Below, in pieces: positions 34,798-47,434 of a stretch of DNA of 64,000 bases (position 1 is the stretch's first letter; each line of letters opens with the position of its first letter). The stretch covers positions 34,650,186 to 34,714,185 of the forward strand of contig JAGTTD010000002.1 of NCBI GenBank assembly GCA_018398585.1. Direction: 5' to 3'. The translations under genes were made by a program, and so were the position numbers. Under the pieces are notes generated by a model. The model saw only the letters and a list, made by a program, of their open reading frames with translations, was not told the DNA's origin and ran no database searches. The stretch is from Simmondsia chinensis (taxonomy: Eukaryota > Streptophyta > Magnoliopsida > Caryophyllales > Simmondsiaceae).

Positions 34798-37700
34798 TTG
34801 GTGGATGTAAATAAGCTCAAAAGTAGAACTTCTGGCCCCACTTGCGAGGAGCCCGGCAACGCGGCTCATGCAACAAGACACGTAATTTCGACCATAAAAC
34901 AGAAGCGGGAGAACATGAGTCTCGCTATCGTGAGGAGAGAAGAAGGCAGATTTAAAAAATATCGGCCCTTAACGTTCTCCCAAGAAGACTTAGAGAATGT
35001 CCGCACCCCGCACAAGGATCCCATGGTCATCTCCATGGATGTCCATGACTGCACCCTCCGAAGGGTCCTAGTGGATCAAGGAAGTTCGGCCAACATATTG
35101 TTCCTCCATTGCTTCGAACTGATGGGCATGCCGCTCGCGAAACTACCCCCCACGACTGGGACCCTCGCGGGATTTTCTCGCAAGGTAGTTGATCCGCTAA
35201 ACACCATAAAACTCGAGATCCTCTTAGGCGATGGAGAGCAAAAGCACGCACTTATCACCAAATTCTATGTCGTGGCGGCCCGCTCATCATTTAATGCCAT
35301 CCGAGGTCATCTGGTGCTAAACTCGTTAGGCGCTGTGATGTCAACATACCACCTCACCATGAAGTTTGAGACTGACAAAGGGGGCATCATAACCATGAGA
35401 GGTTGTCAACTTTTGCACCGAACGAAACTAGGTCATAAGAGAAGAAATACGGAAGCTCTTAAAAGTTGGCTTCATACTAGAGGTGTCATACCCGGACTGG
35501 CTAGCAAACATGGTCCTGGTAAAGAAGCCGAGTGGAAATTGGGGGATGTGCGCAGACTTCACCGACCTGAGTAAAGCCTGGCCGAAAAATGCGTTTCCTC
35601 GCCCCAAGATCAACCAGTTAGTCAACTCCACGGCAGGGAACGCGTTGTTCAGCTTTATGAATGCCTTCTCTAGGTGCCACCAAATCGGAATGGACCCGAA
35701 GGATGAGGAGAAAATGGCTTTCATTACCAACGAGGGAACTTACTGCTTCCGAGTCATGCCATTCGGATTGAAGAACGCCGGAGCCACCTACCAGTGCTTG
35801 GTGAACCATGTCTTCCAGCCGCAGTTAGGGAGAAACTTGGAGGCGTACGTCGACGATATGATCATAAAAAGTAAGGAGGCTGCTAATCATGTGAACGACC
35901 CAAGGGAGACCCTAGAAACACTTAGGGCTCACGGGATGCGCCATAATCGGAACAAGTGCATGTTCGCAGTCCCGGAAGGGAAGTTCTTAGGCTTCGTTGT
36001 CAGTGTAAGAGGAATAGAGGCCAATCCTGCCAAGGTGGATGCCATGCTCCAGATGGAAACTTCGAAGACCCCAAGGGACATTCCAAAGCTGACCGAATGT
36101 CTCACCGTGCTCAACAGGTTTATCAGTCGATTGGAAGATTGGTCACTCCCCTTCTTTAAGTATTACAAAGAAGAGAAGCCTTCAATTGGGTCGAATCCTG
36201 TGAGCAAACACTCCGAGAGCTCAAGGAGCACTTGGCTAAGCTTCTGATCCTGTCCATACCCATTTCGGGCAAGGACTTAATTTTCTACACCTCTGAATCG
36301 GACGACACCATGAGTGCCATGTTGACGTCCAAGAGGGAAGGCCTCCAGCTGCCGATTTACTTCGTAAGTCACATATTGAAGGACGCCGAGACATGGTACC
36401 CCAACATCAGGAAACTCGCCTATGCCGTCATCATAGCCGCACAGAAACTCCGACCTTACTTCTAGGTGCATCGTATTCGGATACGAACCAATCGGCCCTT
36501 GTAGAAATCCCTCCAACGCCTGGAGTGCTAGGGAAGAATGCTATCCTGGGCAGTCGAAATTTTCGAGTATGACATCCTGTTCAAGTTACAGACAGTGATT
36601 AAGGCACAGGCCCTAGCAGACTTCTTGGAAGAATGCTCGTTTACTACTGTGGCGTCACCTAGCTCTGAACAGCAAGATACTCCGGAAGGATCATGAAAGC
36701 TATATATAGACGGGTCTTCCAACCACCAAGGAAGCGGAGCTGGTATCTTGCTCATCTTGCCCAAGAAGCAACACTTCCTCTACGCCTTAAGGTTCAAGTT
36801 CAGGACTAGTAACAACGAGGCCGAGTATAAAGCACTCTTTCATGGGTTAAGAATGGCCCGAAAGGCAGGCGCACACCAAGTTGAGATATTCAGCGACTCT
36901 CAATTAATCGTCAAACAGGTACAAGGAATTTATAGAGTGAAAAGCACCGCCATGGAGGAATTCTTGGAGGTGGTAAAAAAGGAAGCGAAAACCTTCTCTT
37001 TCTTCAAAATCCACCGCATTCCAAGAGCCAAAAATGTCAAAGCCGATGAGCTCAGCCGGATTTCCAGTTCGACAATGGAGGAGACAAAACTAGAACCCGC
37101 CATTCGGATAGAGGAAATTCAGACATCATGCCAACATTTACCTCAGCCCGCGGGGATCGCCCTAGTCTAGCCCTTGAAAGATTGGCGGCGACCCATCATC
37201 GAGTTCGTAAAAACGAAACTCTGCTCGAGGACCCGGTGGAAGCTAGATACATCCGAAGACGCGCACCGTGGTTCGTGATAATCGACGAAGACCTCTACAA
37301 AAGATCATTTGTACACCCCCTGCTGAAGTGCGTCGGAGGGGAAGAAGTGAAGTACGTCTTATGAGAAATTCATGAAGGTATTTGTGGACAGCACCTCGGC
37401 CATCGAGCCTTAACCAACAAGGCCTGTGATCGGGTTACTATTGGCCTACCATGAAGAAAGACGTGTAAGACCTCGTCTAGAAGTGCGAAAGGTGCCAGAA
37501 ACATGCTCCGATAATCCACGTGCCGCAACTTTTTTACAACCTATACTTAGTCCTATTCCTTTCACTCAATGGGGGATGAACATCTCGGGACCATATCCCA
37601 AAGCGACCGGACAACGGACGTACATCATAGTAGCCGTGGATTACTTCAGCAAATGGATAGAGGTGGAACCCGTCGCGCAGATCACGGATCAAGCCGTCCA

Positions 37701-38270
37701 GCGTTTCCTCTGGAAAGGGATCATCACCCGATATGGAATCCCTCTAGTCCTAGTCACGGATAACGGCACTCAATTCAGCTCACGAAGGTTCTGCGACCAT
37801 TATGAGAGCTTGGGAATCAAGATACACTAAGCCTCCGTAGCACACTCCCAAAGCAACGGACAGGAGGAATCCGCAAACAAGCACATACTAACAGGTCTGA
37901 AACGGCGCTTGGATGAAGCCAAAGGGAATTGGGTGGAGGAATTGCCAAGAATATTGTGGGCGTACCGGACGACAATCCGGAACGCCACAGGAGAGACCTC
38001 CTACAACCTGGTATATGGCACAAAGGCAGTAATGCCGGTGGAGACAGGTGAATCCAGTCTCCGGGTTCGCAGCTACGATCGAACAAGCAACAGAGAAGCA
38101 CTGAGGCAACCGTTCGACGAAATAGAAGAGACCCGTGAGAATGCACTGATCAAAAAGCAGAAAATAGCAAAGTATTTCAACTCCAAGGTCCAGAGAAGAG
38201 CCCTTCAAGACGGAGAGTTGGTACTACGACGAGCCGAGTCGGCCGGGCCACCCTGGAAAGCTATCCGCTA
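34798..38270 (+). pseudogene. Pol of Tat element 3 (PR-RT-RH-aRH-INT)
   Basis: Protease 34798-35400 has RRVLVDQGSSANILF (active-site variant DQGSS of this clade) and ends at the STYHLTMKFETDKGG block. RT 35440-36230: FTDLSKAWPKNAFP, VMPFGLKNAGATYQ, active site AYVDDMIIKSK intact. RNase H 36232-36465: IYFVSHILKDAETWYP. Archaeal-type RNase H 36690-37080: LYIDGSS, NNEAEYKAL, FSDSQLIVKQ, NVKADELSR. Integrase 37128-38270: GHRALTN, the core aspartate region of WGMNISGPYPK (usual GxD changed to GMN), then TDNGTQFSS, and the later VYGTKAVMPVE. About 300 bp between protease and RT is missing compared with element 1. Confidence 0.88.
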
Positions 38271-38529
38271 ACTGGAAAGGGCCTTACCAACTCTCTAGGA
38301 CTACCGGAGAAGGAGCATACCGCCTGCAACAACTAAACGGGACCCCGCTCCCACGGACGTGGAATGTTTTGGACTTGAAAAAAAAATTTATAAGAAAAAC
38401 GGCTCGAGGTCAAAGAAACACCCCACCCTTTGCAAGAATGTTTTCCCCGAAACACGATAAAAATATATAATAATGCACATGAAAAAATGACCAACAAATC
38501 ATACCCCAGAAAAATCAGACTAAAAAAAA

Positions 38530-38570
<41 letters not shown>

Positions 38571-38759
38571 AATCAGCGATATATCCAAATCGACAACCCA
38601 AGAATGCAAACATTCGTGCCATGAGACTTCAAAAAAACAATCGGCACAAAGGCAAGCCGCAGCAAGCCCACCTCATTGGTCTCGCCCACAGCCCACTAAG
38701 TCCGTAAGTGTTTATGTCAAAAGTCCTACCAAAAAAAGAAGAAGGCTCCTATATGCTTA
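38271..38759. other. End of pol and spacer of Tat element 3
   Basis: To about 38390, broken frames still read as integrase C-terminus (LERALPTL, GAYRLQQLNGTPLPRTWNVLDLKK). Then an A-rich spacer with a (TA)n tract at about 38531-38567. Confidence 0.6.
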
Positions 38760-39765
38760 AGCCGTAAGGGCAGATCCGCTTCGAGCAAACAAACCCAGCA
38801 GACTCGCCCACGGCCCCTAAATAGCCCATGAAGACGCCCGTGGCAAACCAAGCTTACTAGATCGCTCACAGCAAATCATGCCTATTGGTCCAAGGCCCCT
38901 GAAGCCCGTGGTCCGCCCATGGCACCCTTAAGCCCGTGGTCCGTCCATGGCACACTTAATCCCGTGGTCCACCCATAGCACCCTAAGCCCGTTGGTCCAT
39001 CCGCGGCGAAAATATGTGCTCTTCCGACACGGGCATACCAGAACTAAGTCAGATTTGGAAATAGCTCGGGTACTATACGCGCCCTTCCGAAGTGGGTCAA
39101 ACTATAAGCCCGTTGGTTCGTCTGCGGCACATTAAAGCCATGCGGGCAGTCCGCATCGAGCATGCGCACCTCACCGGTCTTGCCCATGGCCCCTTAAATC
39201 CTAAGGACCAGTCCTCGGCACCTAGACCGTAGGTCCGTAGGACCGTCCACGACAGGCTAAAGTCCGGATGGCTCTATACACTGGCAATAAGCCCATAAGT
39301 CCAGATGGCTCTGTACATCGGCAGGAAAAAAGCCCGTGGATCCATCCGTGGCAAACATACCATAAGTCTGTGGATCCGTCCACAGTAGGCCAAAGCCCGT
39401 GGATCAGTCCACGGCAACAGATCCTAAGTCCGTAGATACAGATCCTAAGTCTGTAGATCCGTCTACAACAGGCTAAAGTCCATAGATCTGTCCATGGCAA
39501 TAGACCCTAAGTCCGTAGATCCATCTACGGCAAGCTAAGTCTGTGGATCCGTCCACAGCAACAGATCCTAAGTCCGTAGATCTGCCTACGGCAGGCTAAA
39601 GTCCGTAGATCCGTCTGCGGCAAATAGACCCTAAGTCCGTAAATCCATCTACGGCAGGCTAAAGTTCGTGGATTCGTTCGTGGCAGACCTATATCTTAAA
39701 TCCATAGATCCGTCTACAACGGGCATAAAGCCCGCAGGTCCGCCCATAGCAAGCTAACCCATTTT
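38760..39765. repeat. Palindromic tandem repeat array of Tat element 3
   Basis: Units of about 30 bp contain an inverted repeat such as CCGTAGATCCGTCTACGG or CCGTGGATCCGTCCACGG, joined by CAGGCTAAAGT or CAACAGATCCTAAGT linkers. They are most regular at 39350-39720 and more diverged before 39250, with more than 20 recognisable units. Single strands could fold into a row of hairpins. The sequence is unrelated to the arrays of element 1 although it lies at the equivalent place. The open frames at 38947-39500 lie in this array. Confidence 0.88.
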
Positions 39766-40107
39766 TTGACAGGGAACACACCCATGCTCCAAAACAAGAG
39801 CCCGCTCGAAGCGGAAAAGTCACTCAAGCCGTAAGTCCGCCCAAGGCAGGCAAGAGGCTGACATATGGAACCACGCCCCCTCCCTCGGGGAAGAGAAAAA
39901 TCAACACAAATCGTAAGCCCTTTCAAAACACGACACGCACCTGTACATAGTCAAAAAACAAACAAAAGGTCGAAAGAAGAACAAAAAAGGCGGATGGTCA
40001 TTACATTAATCAAACAGCTCGGGCACAACCATTCTTCCCGTATACAAAAAAGACCGTCAAAGATAAGGACGGGACAAACAAAGCAAAATAACCAAGTGCT
40101 CGAAAAG

Positions 40108-42606
40108 CTAGCCTATCCGCCACCTCCAGAAAAACCAAAAGGGAGGCACTAAGGGGACAAAAGCGAAAAGGATCCTACTGAGAAGGAGCGGTAGGACCGG
40201 TCTTTGAATAGTCCCGGAACCCAGGACCATTCCTATACTCGACCACTGCCTGGACGACCGTTCATATCCCTGGTCTAACACACGAAGCTCCAACTCAAGG
40301 ATCCGGGAACCCTGCACCGCGACCTGGGCCTGCAGTGCCGAGTTAGGCGTACGAAGCTCCTTGGTTTCCCGCCCACTCCGCCTCCAGCTCGAAGTACCCA
40401 ACGTCGACCACGCGACAAGCTGACAAGAACAAAAATGTGTCAAGGAAAAAGCGGCGAGAAAGGTGACGCAAAGTAAGCACAAAGAACAATAAAAATGCGA
40501 AGTTACATGAGATAGAAAGGCCGGCGCATCCTCAAAAGTCACCTCCGTCTAACATGCTATGCCGGCAAGCGAAAGGAACCGTGATCACATCTCCCAGCCC
40601 ACGTTGGCATCACCCGAATGGGCAACACCGTGAGGGACCGTCGGAGGGGCAACTCTCCCAAGACTCGGTACGTACGGCTCAAAGACTCCCGCACCTAACG
40701 ACGGGTCCGGAATCACTGCCGTCGTCCCTCTAGGAATCAAAGGAGACAACGACTCCCCTAAATCATGAAAAGCGCCGACGGGGAGCCTCGCCTCGAGAAA
40801 ATGCACTTCTGGGCCTCCGGAGGAAGGAGGCATAAGCCCCATCACACTTGAGCCAGAAGAACCCGTGACCTCAACAGTCGTTGTCGTCGCAACAGTCTCG
40901 CCAGGACCAGGAGGTCCTCCCTCTTCCACCTGCACGTCCACCGGGACGACAGACTCCAATATCACTTCTCCATCAACCGAGTCTGGGACTGCTTTCTCGT
41001 GACACACACGAGGTCGCTTAGCAACCCGACACGTTTGCGAACCACTCGGAGGGCTCGCTGACTTCCCTAATCCCCGGGACAGATCTAACAACGACGCCGC
41101 CAGCAAGGCAAGCACGACCATACCTGGCAGGGGACTCGGCTCCTCAGTAGGAGGTAACGAAGAGAACATGCTGTCCATGTCCACACTCATCAATTCGATT
41201 GCTGAAAAAGACGCAAGGGAAAGGTCAGCATAATACGCCAAACGCGATGACTAAGCCATCATAATACCAAAAGTCGAAATAAGATGATCAAAACATACAT
41301 AAGATACGTAAAAATGTAAGCAACAAACAAAATCAAGACAAGACGCTAAGTCAGGTAACCGCATACCTACGAAAGGCTTTTGGGAAAGTCCATCCTTAAC
41401 AAGCATTATTTCCTGCTCGAATAGCTCCTTCAAAGCTACAAACCACTTGCCTACGGAGCCTTTGTCAAAATAACGGACAATCCGTTTTTCGTGGGAAGTG
41501 AGGATGCCCCCTATCGCTGGGCGTGGACGTTGCAGCATACCCCATGTGATCAAGAACGACGGGGCTAAGGGAGGCTTAATCTAAACAAACTTGCGCTCCT
41601 TGTCCCTCACATTAGTAGGGTTATTCCTCACAAAGGCGAACCCCCTCTGACTCTCAAGACTGGCAGTATGCCTAGAATACCTAATCTTAAAAAGAATATC
41701 CAAAACCTGTGAGGAAGGAGTAAAACCCTTTACATAACGCGCAAGTAAAAAGCCATACATGTTTTTAAACCCGTCGGGAGTAATTTGCCCTAGGCACACG
41801 TTACAACGAATAAGCATTTCTTCTACTAAGGGAGACAGGGGAAAACGGATCCCCACCTCAAAAGAATCTATAGAAATACAAAAACAGCCCACTTTCAGAG
41901 GGAACAACAGACAATTGTCCGGCCCAGGACCCCACACCTCTTAATTCTCTGAGAAATAATACTTAGAGACGCTGCTCTCACCTAAAATGCTGGACACAAA
42001 TGTCCCTAACGGACGGATTCGGGCAATCTCCGAAAACATAAGCCATAAGGGTACACTTACGTCCGGAGAACACCGATTTAGCAGCTCCGCGGCTATATCC
42101 TCAGTCTCGGGAGACAAGCTACCCTCGCTCCGAACCTCTGAAGCAGAGGCCTCTAAAAAGCTCCGCTCACATTCCATCAAAAAGGGAAAACTGTAACAGA
42201 CAAAAAAATAAAATAATATACGCGCAAAATAATTTACAGACTTACTCGTATATAAAAAGTCAGGACAAATGGCGATTAGAGCAGACGCGGCTGCAGAGGA
42301 GGAGTTCCCGACCTCCGAGGACTCCCCATTTCCCCTCGTTACCGCAACGTCCCCAATCCAGAAAAGGACCCTGTCCGACATCTCCCCTCTCGGCCTTCTT
42401 ATCACTAACAGTCGAGAGAAAAAAGAATACGGTGATGCATACACTATGAACCAACTCGTCCAGATTCCAGACAAACGAGAAAAACCCGCCTTGTCCTTGG
42501 CCCGCTCCCACAAAACACTAAACACAGTAACCCGAAAACTCAATTGAAGTCTAAAAGAAAGGGAAACTGCGCCAAAAAAGCTACCTAAACGCCAAAAATA
42601 TGTCAA
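40108..42606 (-). pseudogene. Antisense extra gene of Tat element 3 (putative gypsy-type transposon protein)
   Basis: One - strand frame can be followed from about 42600 to 40108 with only a few stops, all in a single phase. It includes MECERSFLEAS (ATG at 42177), RFPLSPLVEEMLIRCNVCLGQITPDGFKNMYGFL (about 41850-41750), LDILFKIRY, RIVRYFDKGSVGKWFVALKELFEQE (41500-41400), a Pro/Ser/Gly-rich part (41200-40600), and LELELRVLDQGYERSSRQW at the C-terminus. The central part resembles PF04195. An intron is readable on this strand: TTCGTAG|GTATGC near 41369 to TTTTTCAG|CA near 41205, which keeps the frame. The role in the element's life cycle is unknown. Confidence 0.72.
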
Positions 42607-44986
42607 TCAGACGAAAAAGTAAAAATATCACAAAAGACGAAAACGGGGCTCTGTCTCACCCCCGGACCCGCGCCAACCATAAAAGAGAAAAAAAAATCTT
42701 TCCTAACCAAAAACTTAAAAATGAAACAAAAATCGAACAAAGCCCGGAACGGGGCCTAACTTGCCCCCGGTTCAAAAAATATGTATATATATGTATATAA
42801 AGTTTTTACAAAAACTTAAGGGTCATAAACAAACTAAGGTAATACAAAAAACGAACAAAAGCCTAAAACGAGGCTCTCTCTCCCACTCTCTCTCTCCTAC
42901 TCACCCCTTCATGCCCAACCGAAAAAAAAAACCCGCATGCAAACGTCATGCATGTACCCGGAAGTCGAGCCCCCCAAAAAGCGGCCCATAACGGGTCCGA
43001 AAACTCAAAAACACTTCCTCAAGGAAAGTGCTCGGGACAAGACATAGTCTTTCCCCAAAGAACAAGTTCATTTCAAAACTTTAAAAATGACAAAGTAAGG
43101 GAGAACGTACCTTTGATCCAAGCTCACCCAAAACCCGAGCTTAAACTCTCGCAAAGCAACGCAAAAAAACTAAGCCAAAGAGAGAGAGAGGAACGGTTGA
43201 GAAAGAGAGAAAGATGGTTAAGGGAGAGAAGGTGAGAAGTAGAGCATAGAGTTTGATGGGACACATCTAGTCCCATCAAAGAAGAAAAGAAGTTTACGTA
43301 TTGGAAAGAAACCACGTCCAAATGTTTCTCGGACGATCGACACTTACAAAACGCTATGAATCAAACACATGCACAGCAAAAAAAAAAGACACACAATAAA
43401 ATAAAATAAAACCAATTGACTCGAGGCGAGAACCCTTTACAGTTCGAAAAAATATAAAAAGAAAAATAAAGTTATAACAAAACCAAAAATAATAATAACC
43501 ATAAAAATAACTATAAATAATAGCAACAACAAAAAATAACGCTCGAGTAACAAAATAGCTCATAAGCCGGAGTTCATTAAAAACTTCGTCATAACATACA
43601 CCATCCCCTCCGGGGGCAAAAAACAACAACAACAGCAACAGTAAAAGCCAAAAAAAACAGCAAAATGACATTACTTCTAAGCCACCCTCAGTAGCTCAGG
43701 AAAAAGGATTCCCACATACGGGAACAACGAAAGCAAACCGCAGTATAGGAACGCACCCAGAAGCTCCAACATCCCATGATCTGACCCATTCATACTATAA
43801 CATAAAGTCCGCTGCCACAGGCCACCATCAAATATTTGCCCGAGACACAGAACCAGGCTGCTCGAAAACCACCAAGCTCGCCGGACACCGGGAACCAGTA
43901 CTCAATATTCCGATACAGAAACCATGAAGAAAAGTCACTCCGATCGTGAAGTAGTCATATCCCGAAGGAAAAATCGCCAACCAAAACCAGACACAACGAA
44001 GTCCCAAAGGTCGAAGGGCCATCCCAGCGAAATAGGCCCGTATCCTCACACTCCATGATGCTCCGATGGACTTGAGATGGAGAGAAAAAGAACGCCATCA
44101 TTCTCATAGTCGTGTTCTAGCGAACTACGTACGAATAGTAGAAGGGGGAACGGATCGAGAGATAAGAGGCCCAGTCCGACATCAAGAAGGTCAAGTCATC
44201 AATACAGACAGGAACATGGAACAACAGGTTCCGACCTCCGGTATCAAGCTCACCTTTGCAGGCCTAATCATCTTCCTAAGCAAAAACCTTATGGAAATTC
44301 GACCACCTTCCCCGGTCGGTCTCTATGGCAGAATCATAGACCAACGAGTGCACCCGAAAGTTGAATAACTCACCCCAACCCCGACATCCAATGATAGCTG
44401 TCAAAGGACACTGGGCCAATGGAGGCAAAACTCCCTCGGTTAGAGAACCCAACGGAAGCTAGAAATGGGTGGCCGCATTGAAGATAGAGAGACAAGAAGG
44501 GCTACCCGGGTCAAACTCACAGCACAAGACCAATTCCCCGTTACACCCCAGTATCTGCCGGTAACCAGAGAGGAACTCCACCGAAAACCGAGGAATCACT
44601 TGCCCCGTCCCAGGTGTACTCGAGAAGACAGAAATGTCGTCCGGGTCCACATAACACTGAGACTGGACCAACACGCCATTGACGTATCGAGACAACGAGT
44701 GGGACCCTTAAGCCTTGATGAAGCAAAGTGAGCAGAAACGTTCGGCATGAAATCAAGACAAGGTTTGGAACCGCAAAAGGGATTTGGCTAGAAGGCGTGA
44801 AAAAATGTCGAAAGTAACATCTTCCGAATCAACCATTGGACTATCGAAGAATAGGAGCGAAGAAGGAAATATGATATAAGAATTAGAAGACAAGAGATGA
44901 ACATTTGATAAAAGTACAGCAAGACTTAACCCCTATACTTCTAAGGGAGGAGACCTCTACAAACCGAATCGCAAAAGCGAATCATT
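42607..44986. other. 3' untranslated region of Tat element 3
   Basis: No domain is recognised on either strand. The part at 42600-43700 is A-rich on + with short GA tracts. The part at 43700-44930 is mixed in composition, with short overlapping open frames on both strands that match nothing I know. It ends with a purine tract (about 44942-44952), the likely plus-strand primer, about 35 bp before the LTR start I inferred. Confidence 0.55.
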
Positions 44987-46493
44987 TGTGCATCCAAAAA
45001 AAGGGCACATGGCCCCCCATAAATTGTAACAAAGGAATGACACGTGGCCTCCGGACACCACGATGACGGGCTGATGCGTGGCTCCCGGACACTGCAACAT
45101 CTCGCCCCAAGATGCCCTCCTCTGGGAGCCGACCAGGCAATAACGACTACACGGCACCATGACTCGAGCGGACGACGACTCGATGCTTAGAACTCGGACA
45201 CAGCTCTTGTCGAAGGACATCTTTTCCGAGGAACACCTCTTCCAAAGGTAGCTCTTGCCGAAGGACACCTTTCCGAGGAACACCTCTTCCGAAGGTCCCG
45301 GACGTAGCTCTTGCCGAACACCTTTTCCAAAGAACACCTCTTTCGAAGGTCCACACGCAACTCTTACCGGACACCTTCTCCAAAGGATACCCCCTCCAAG
45401 AAACACCTTTACTGGAGGATGCGGCTCTCGTCTACCACGCTCTTTGAGGCCCCGGACTGTCACGATCCTAGCCGTGACTCTGACAAGCCAAAGAACCGAA
45501 CGGCTATTTTTTGCTTTTGTTTTGTGTCGGTTATGTATGTAATGAAAAATATTGTAAAGATAATTAGTTTAAATATTTTGAATTTGAATTGGTTATGAGG
45601 GAGGCCGGTTGGAGGGAAGTGAAATTGGAGGCAAAGGGATTAGTTTGAATTAGTTTAAGTTTTGAATTTAAATTGTAATTAGGAGGGAAGGGTTAGTAGG
45701 GAGCCTCCCCCAACTTCTATAAATACCACTTGAATCTTGTATTTTTGGGCATAAAGAAATTAAGTGAAAAATTCAAATCAATTCTCTTTTCTTTTCCCTC
45801 ACTCTACCGTCACTCTTCCTCTCCCCCATTCCTCTATCTTCTAATTTCTCTTTTTTTCTCTAACTTATTCTCTACTTTCTCACCTTAAACTCCTCTCTTC
45901 TCATCTTAATATTTCACCTTCTTTCTCATCTTATACTCTAATTTCTTCTCATCTTACATTCTGAGTCTATTTCTCTTCCTCATCTAACATATATTTCACC
46001 ATCACGAGCCTAGGTTCGTGAATATCCCGTCACTAACCCTTAGGTTTGTGACAAAGTGGTATCAGAGCTCGTAACGAACATCAAGGTTCGTTACACGGAC
46101 GCGACTTGTCTGACACGCCTCCCGAAACCTCGGACACGGCTTCCTTCAGACGCGGCCCCCGAAGACCCATCGGACACATCTCCGGAGACCTGCTCTCCGA
46201 AGTCTAGCCACCCTATAAACAGGGCCCTAACCCCTACACATACATGCCCATCAATACATCCATACTCACTCAACTTCACCCCCACTCTTGGACGTCCTCA
46301 CGACCCTTCCTCCGGGACTTGGCTGAAGGACCCCGAGAGTAGCGGGACCCCCTTCGTTTTTTGTTTCTTTTCTTGTACCCCATCAAAAAATCCTTATAAT
46401 AAACACGTTTATAATTAATAAAAATCTTAAATAAAGATAAAGGGCTTGTATTATCGCCCTTCATAAAAAATTCCAATTACTGTTACCAAAACA
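44987..46493 (+). repeat. 3' LTR of Tat element 3, split by an insertion
   Basis: Aligns with 32777-33572 except for a short deletion after TGT, an extra 45-bp internal unit near 45240-45290, and the foreign block 45458-46095. Without that block and one TSD copy it is about 864 bp. It ends CCAAAACA at 46493. Confidence 0.88.
45458..46095 (+). mobile_element. Nested LTR plus primer-binding site, internal region deleted
   Basis: A 638-bp insertion in the 3' LTR of element 3, flanked by the perfect TSD CGGAC (45453-45457, 46096-46100). It holds one LTR (45458-46053, TGTCACGATC...GGTTTGTGACA) with a TATAAATA box near 45718. Three bases later comes a perfect initiator-Met primer-binding site, TGGTATCAGAGC (46057-46068). 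After it only about 27 bp remain, ending AAGGTTCGTTACA, which resembles the LTR terminus AGGTTTGTGACA. This is neither a solo LTR nor a full element: nearly all of the internal region and the 3' LTR have been lost while both outer ends remain. Confidence 0.87.
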
Positions 46494-47041
46494 ATATACT
46501 TATTATATATTATTTAATTACTATTTCTTAAATTTAATTATTTATGATATATAACTCATATATTTAATATATATTATTAACTATTAAATATATGAAAAAT
46601 TATCACTTAGGTACCATGAGTTTTTAGCATTTATCACTTAGGTACTATGACATTCAAATATATATAGGCTGCGTTTGGTTGAGGTTTTTAATAGCTTAAA
46701 GCGGTGAAAAAGCTCTTTTTGACTACAGGGCTTGCGTTTGGTAGGCAGAAAAGATCTTTTTATATCTTTTTCACAGCTTAAATAGAAAGATGAAAAAGTT
46801 GTTTTATAACTAAGTAGAAAAAGATGCAAAACTGGATCTTTTTCACAGCTTATTTCAGAGAAATGCTTTAAAAACATTACACTAACATTAAAGTTTCACT
46901 ACCATGACCTACTTTTACTTGTTATTACCACTTTCACCGACCACCACACCTTTTATGGTCAAGGGTCACTACACTCACCTCTTTCCACTACCATGGTCAA
47001 CTATTATCAAGATTCTCTCTTATCTACTATAATTAGATAAT

Positions 47042-47434
47042 TGTCATAACCCAAGGTGGGCCTGGGTTATGACTTAGAAAGAAAGAGAGTTTGGGAGAGA
47101 GAATTGAGAAAGAGATGAGATAGAGATAAGAATTAGAGGGAGAAGTAGAGAGAATAGAGAAGTAAAGGGAATTAACAGTGTTCTATTATCATTTGAATTC
47201 GTGAATACAAGTGAGGGATCTATTACTTATACTTGCTAAGCTCATGAAAGCTATCTAAAATATCCTAACCAACTCTCCTACCACACATTCAACTACTAAC
47301 TACTTACTAGTTTATCCTAATACAAGTATTTAGATTCTCTACACATCCTAGTATAATAGTGTAATTACAAGACTAATACAATCCATCACATTCTAACTAT
47401 CTTTGAGTACTTATCCCACATAGTATTCATGACA
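47042..47434 (-). repeat. 3' LTR of the RRM-carrying element
   Basis: A 393-bp partner of 49614-50018 with a GA-rich part (about 47080-47165) and a shared end, CACATAGTATTCATGACA. Confidence 0.92.

Larger units (their letters stand above)
32777..46493 (+). mobile_element. Ty3/gypsy retrotransposon, Tat clade (element 3)
   Basis: An element of about 13.7 kb (13.1 kb without the nested insert). LTRs are 32777-33572 and 44987-46493, and the TSD ATATA is perfect (32772-32776 and 46494-46498). The primer-binding site directly after the 5' LTR reads TTGGCCCCGTCTGTGGG (from 33574). Order: gag, protease, RT, RNase H, archaeal-type RNase H and integrase on +, palindromic tandem repeats, an antisense gene on -, a non-coding tail, a purine tract (about 44942-44952) and the 3' LTR. 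It is the same lineage as element 1 and shares the antisense gene, but LTRs and tandem repeats are unrelated in sequence. Frameshifts and stops make it inactive. Confidence 0.92.

Noticed and set aside
38760..39765. CRISPR-like array
   Set aside because: Spacing is regular but the units are palindromic tandem repeats without unique spacers, inside a plant retrotransposon.
42177..42245. An additional 70-bp intron (GTAAGT...TTACAG) in the antisense gene of Tat element 3
   Set aside because: Splice signals look good, but joining them puts a stop codon directly after the junction, so it does not extend the protein. ATG 42177 is a simpler start.
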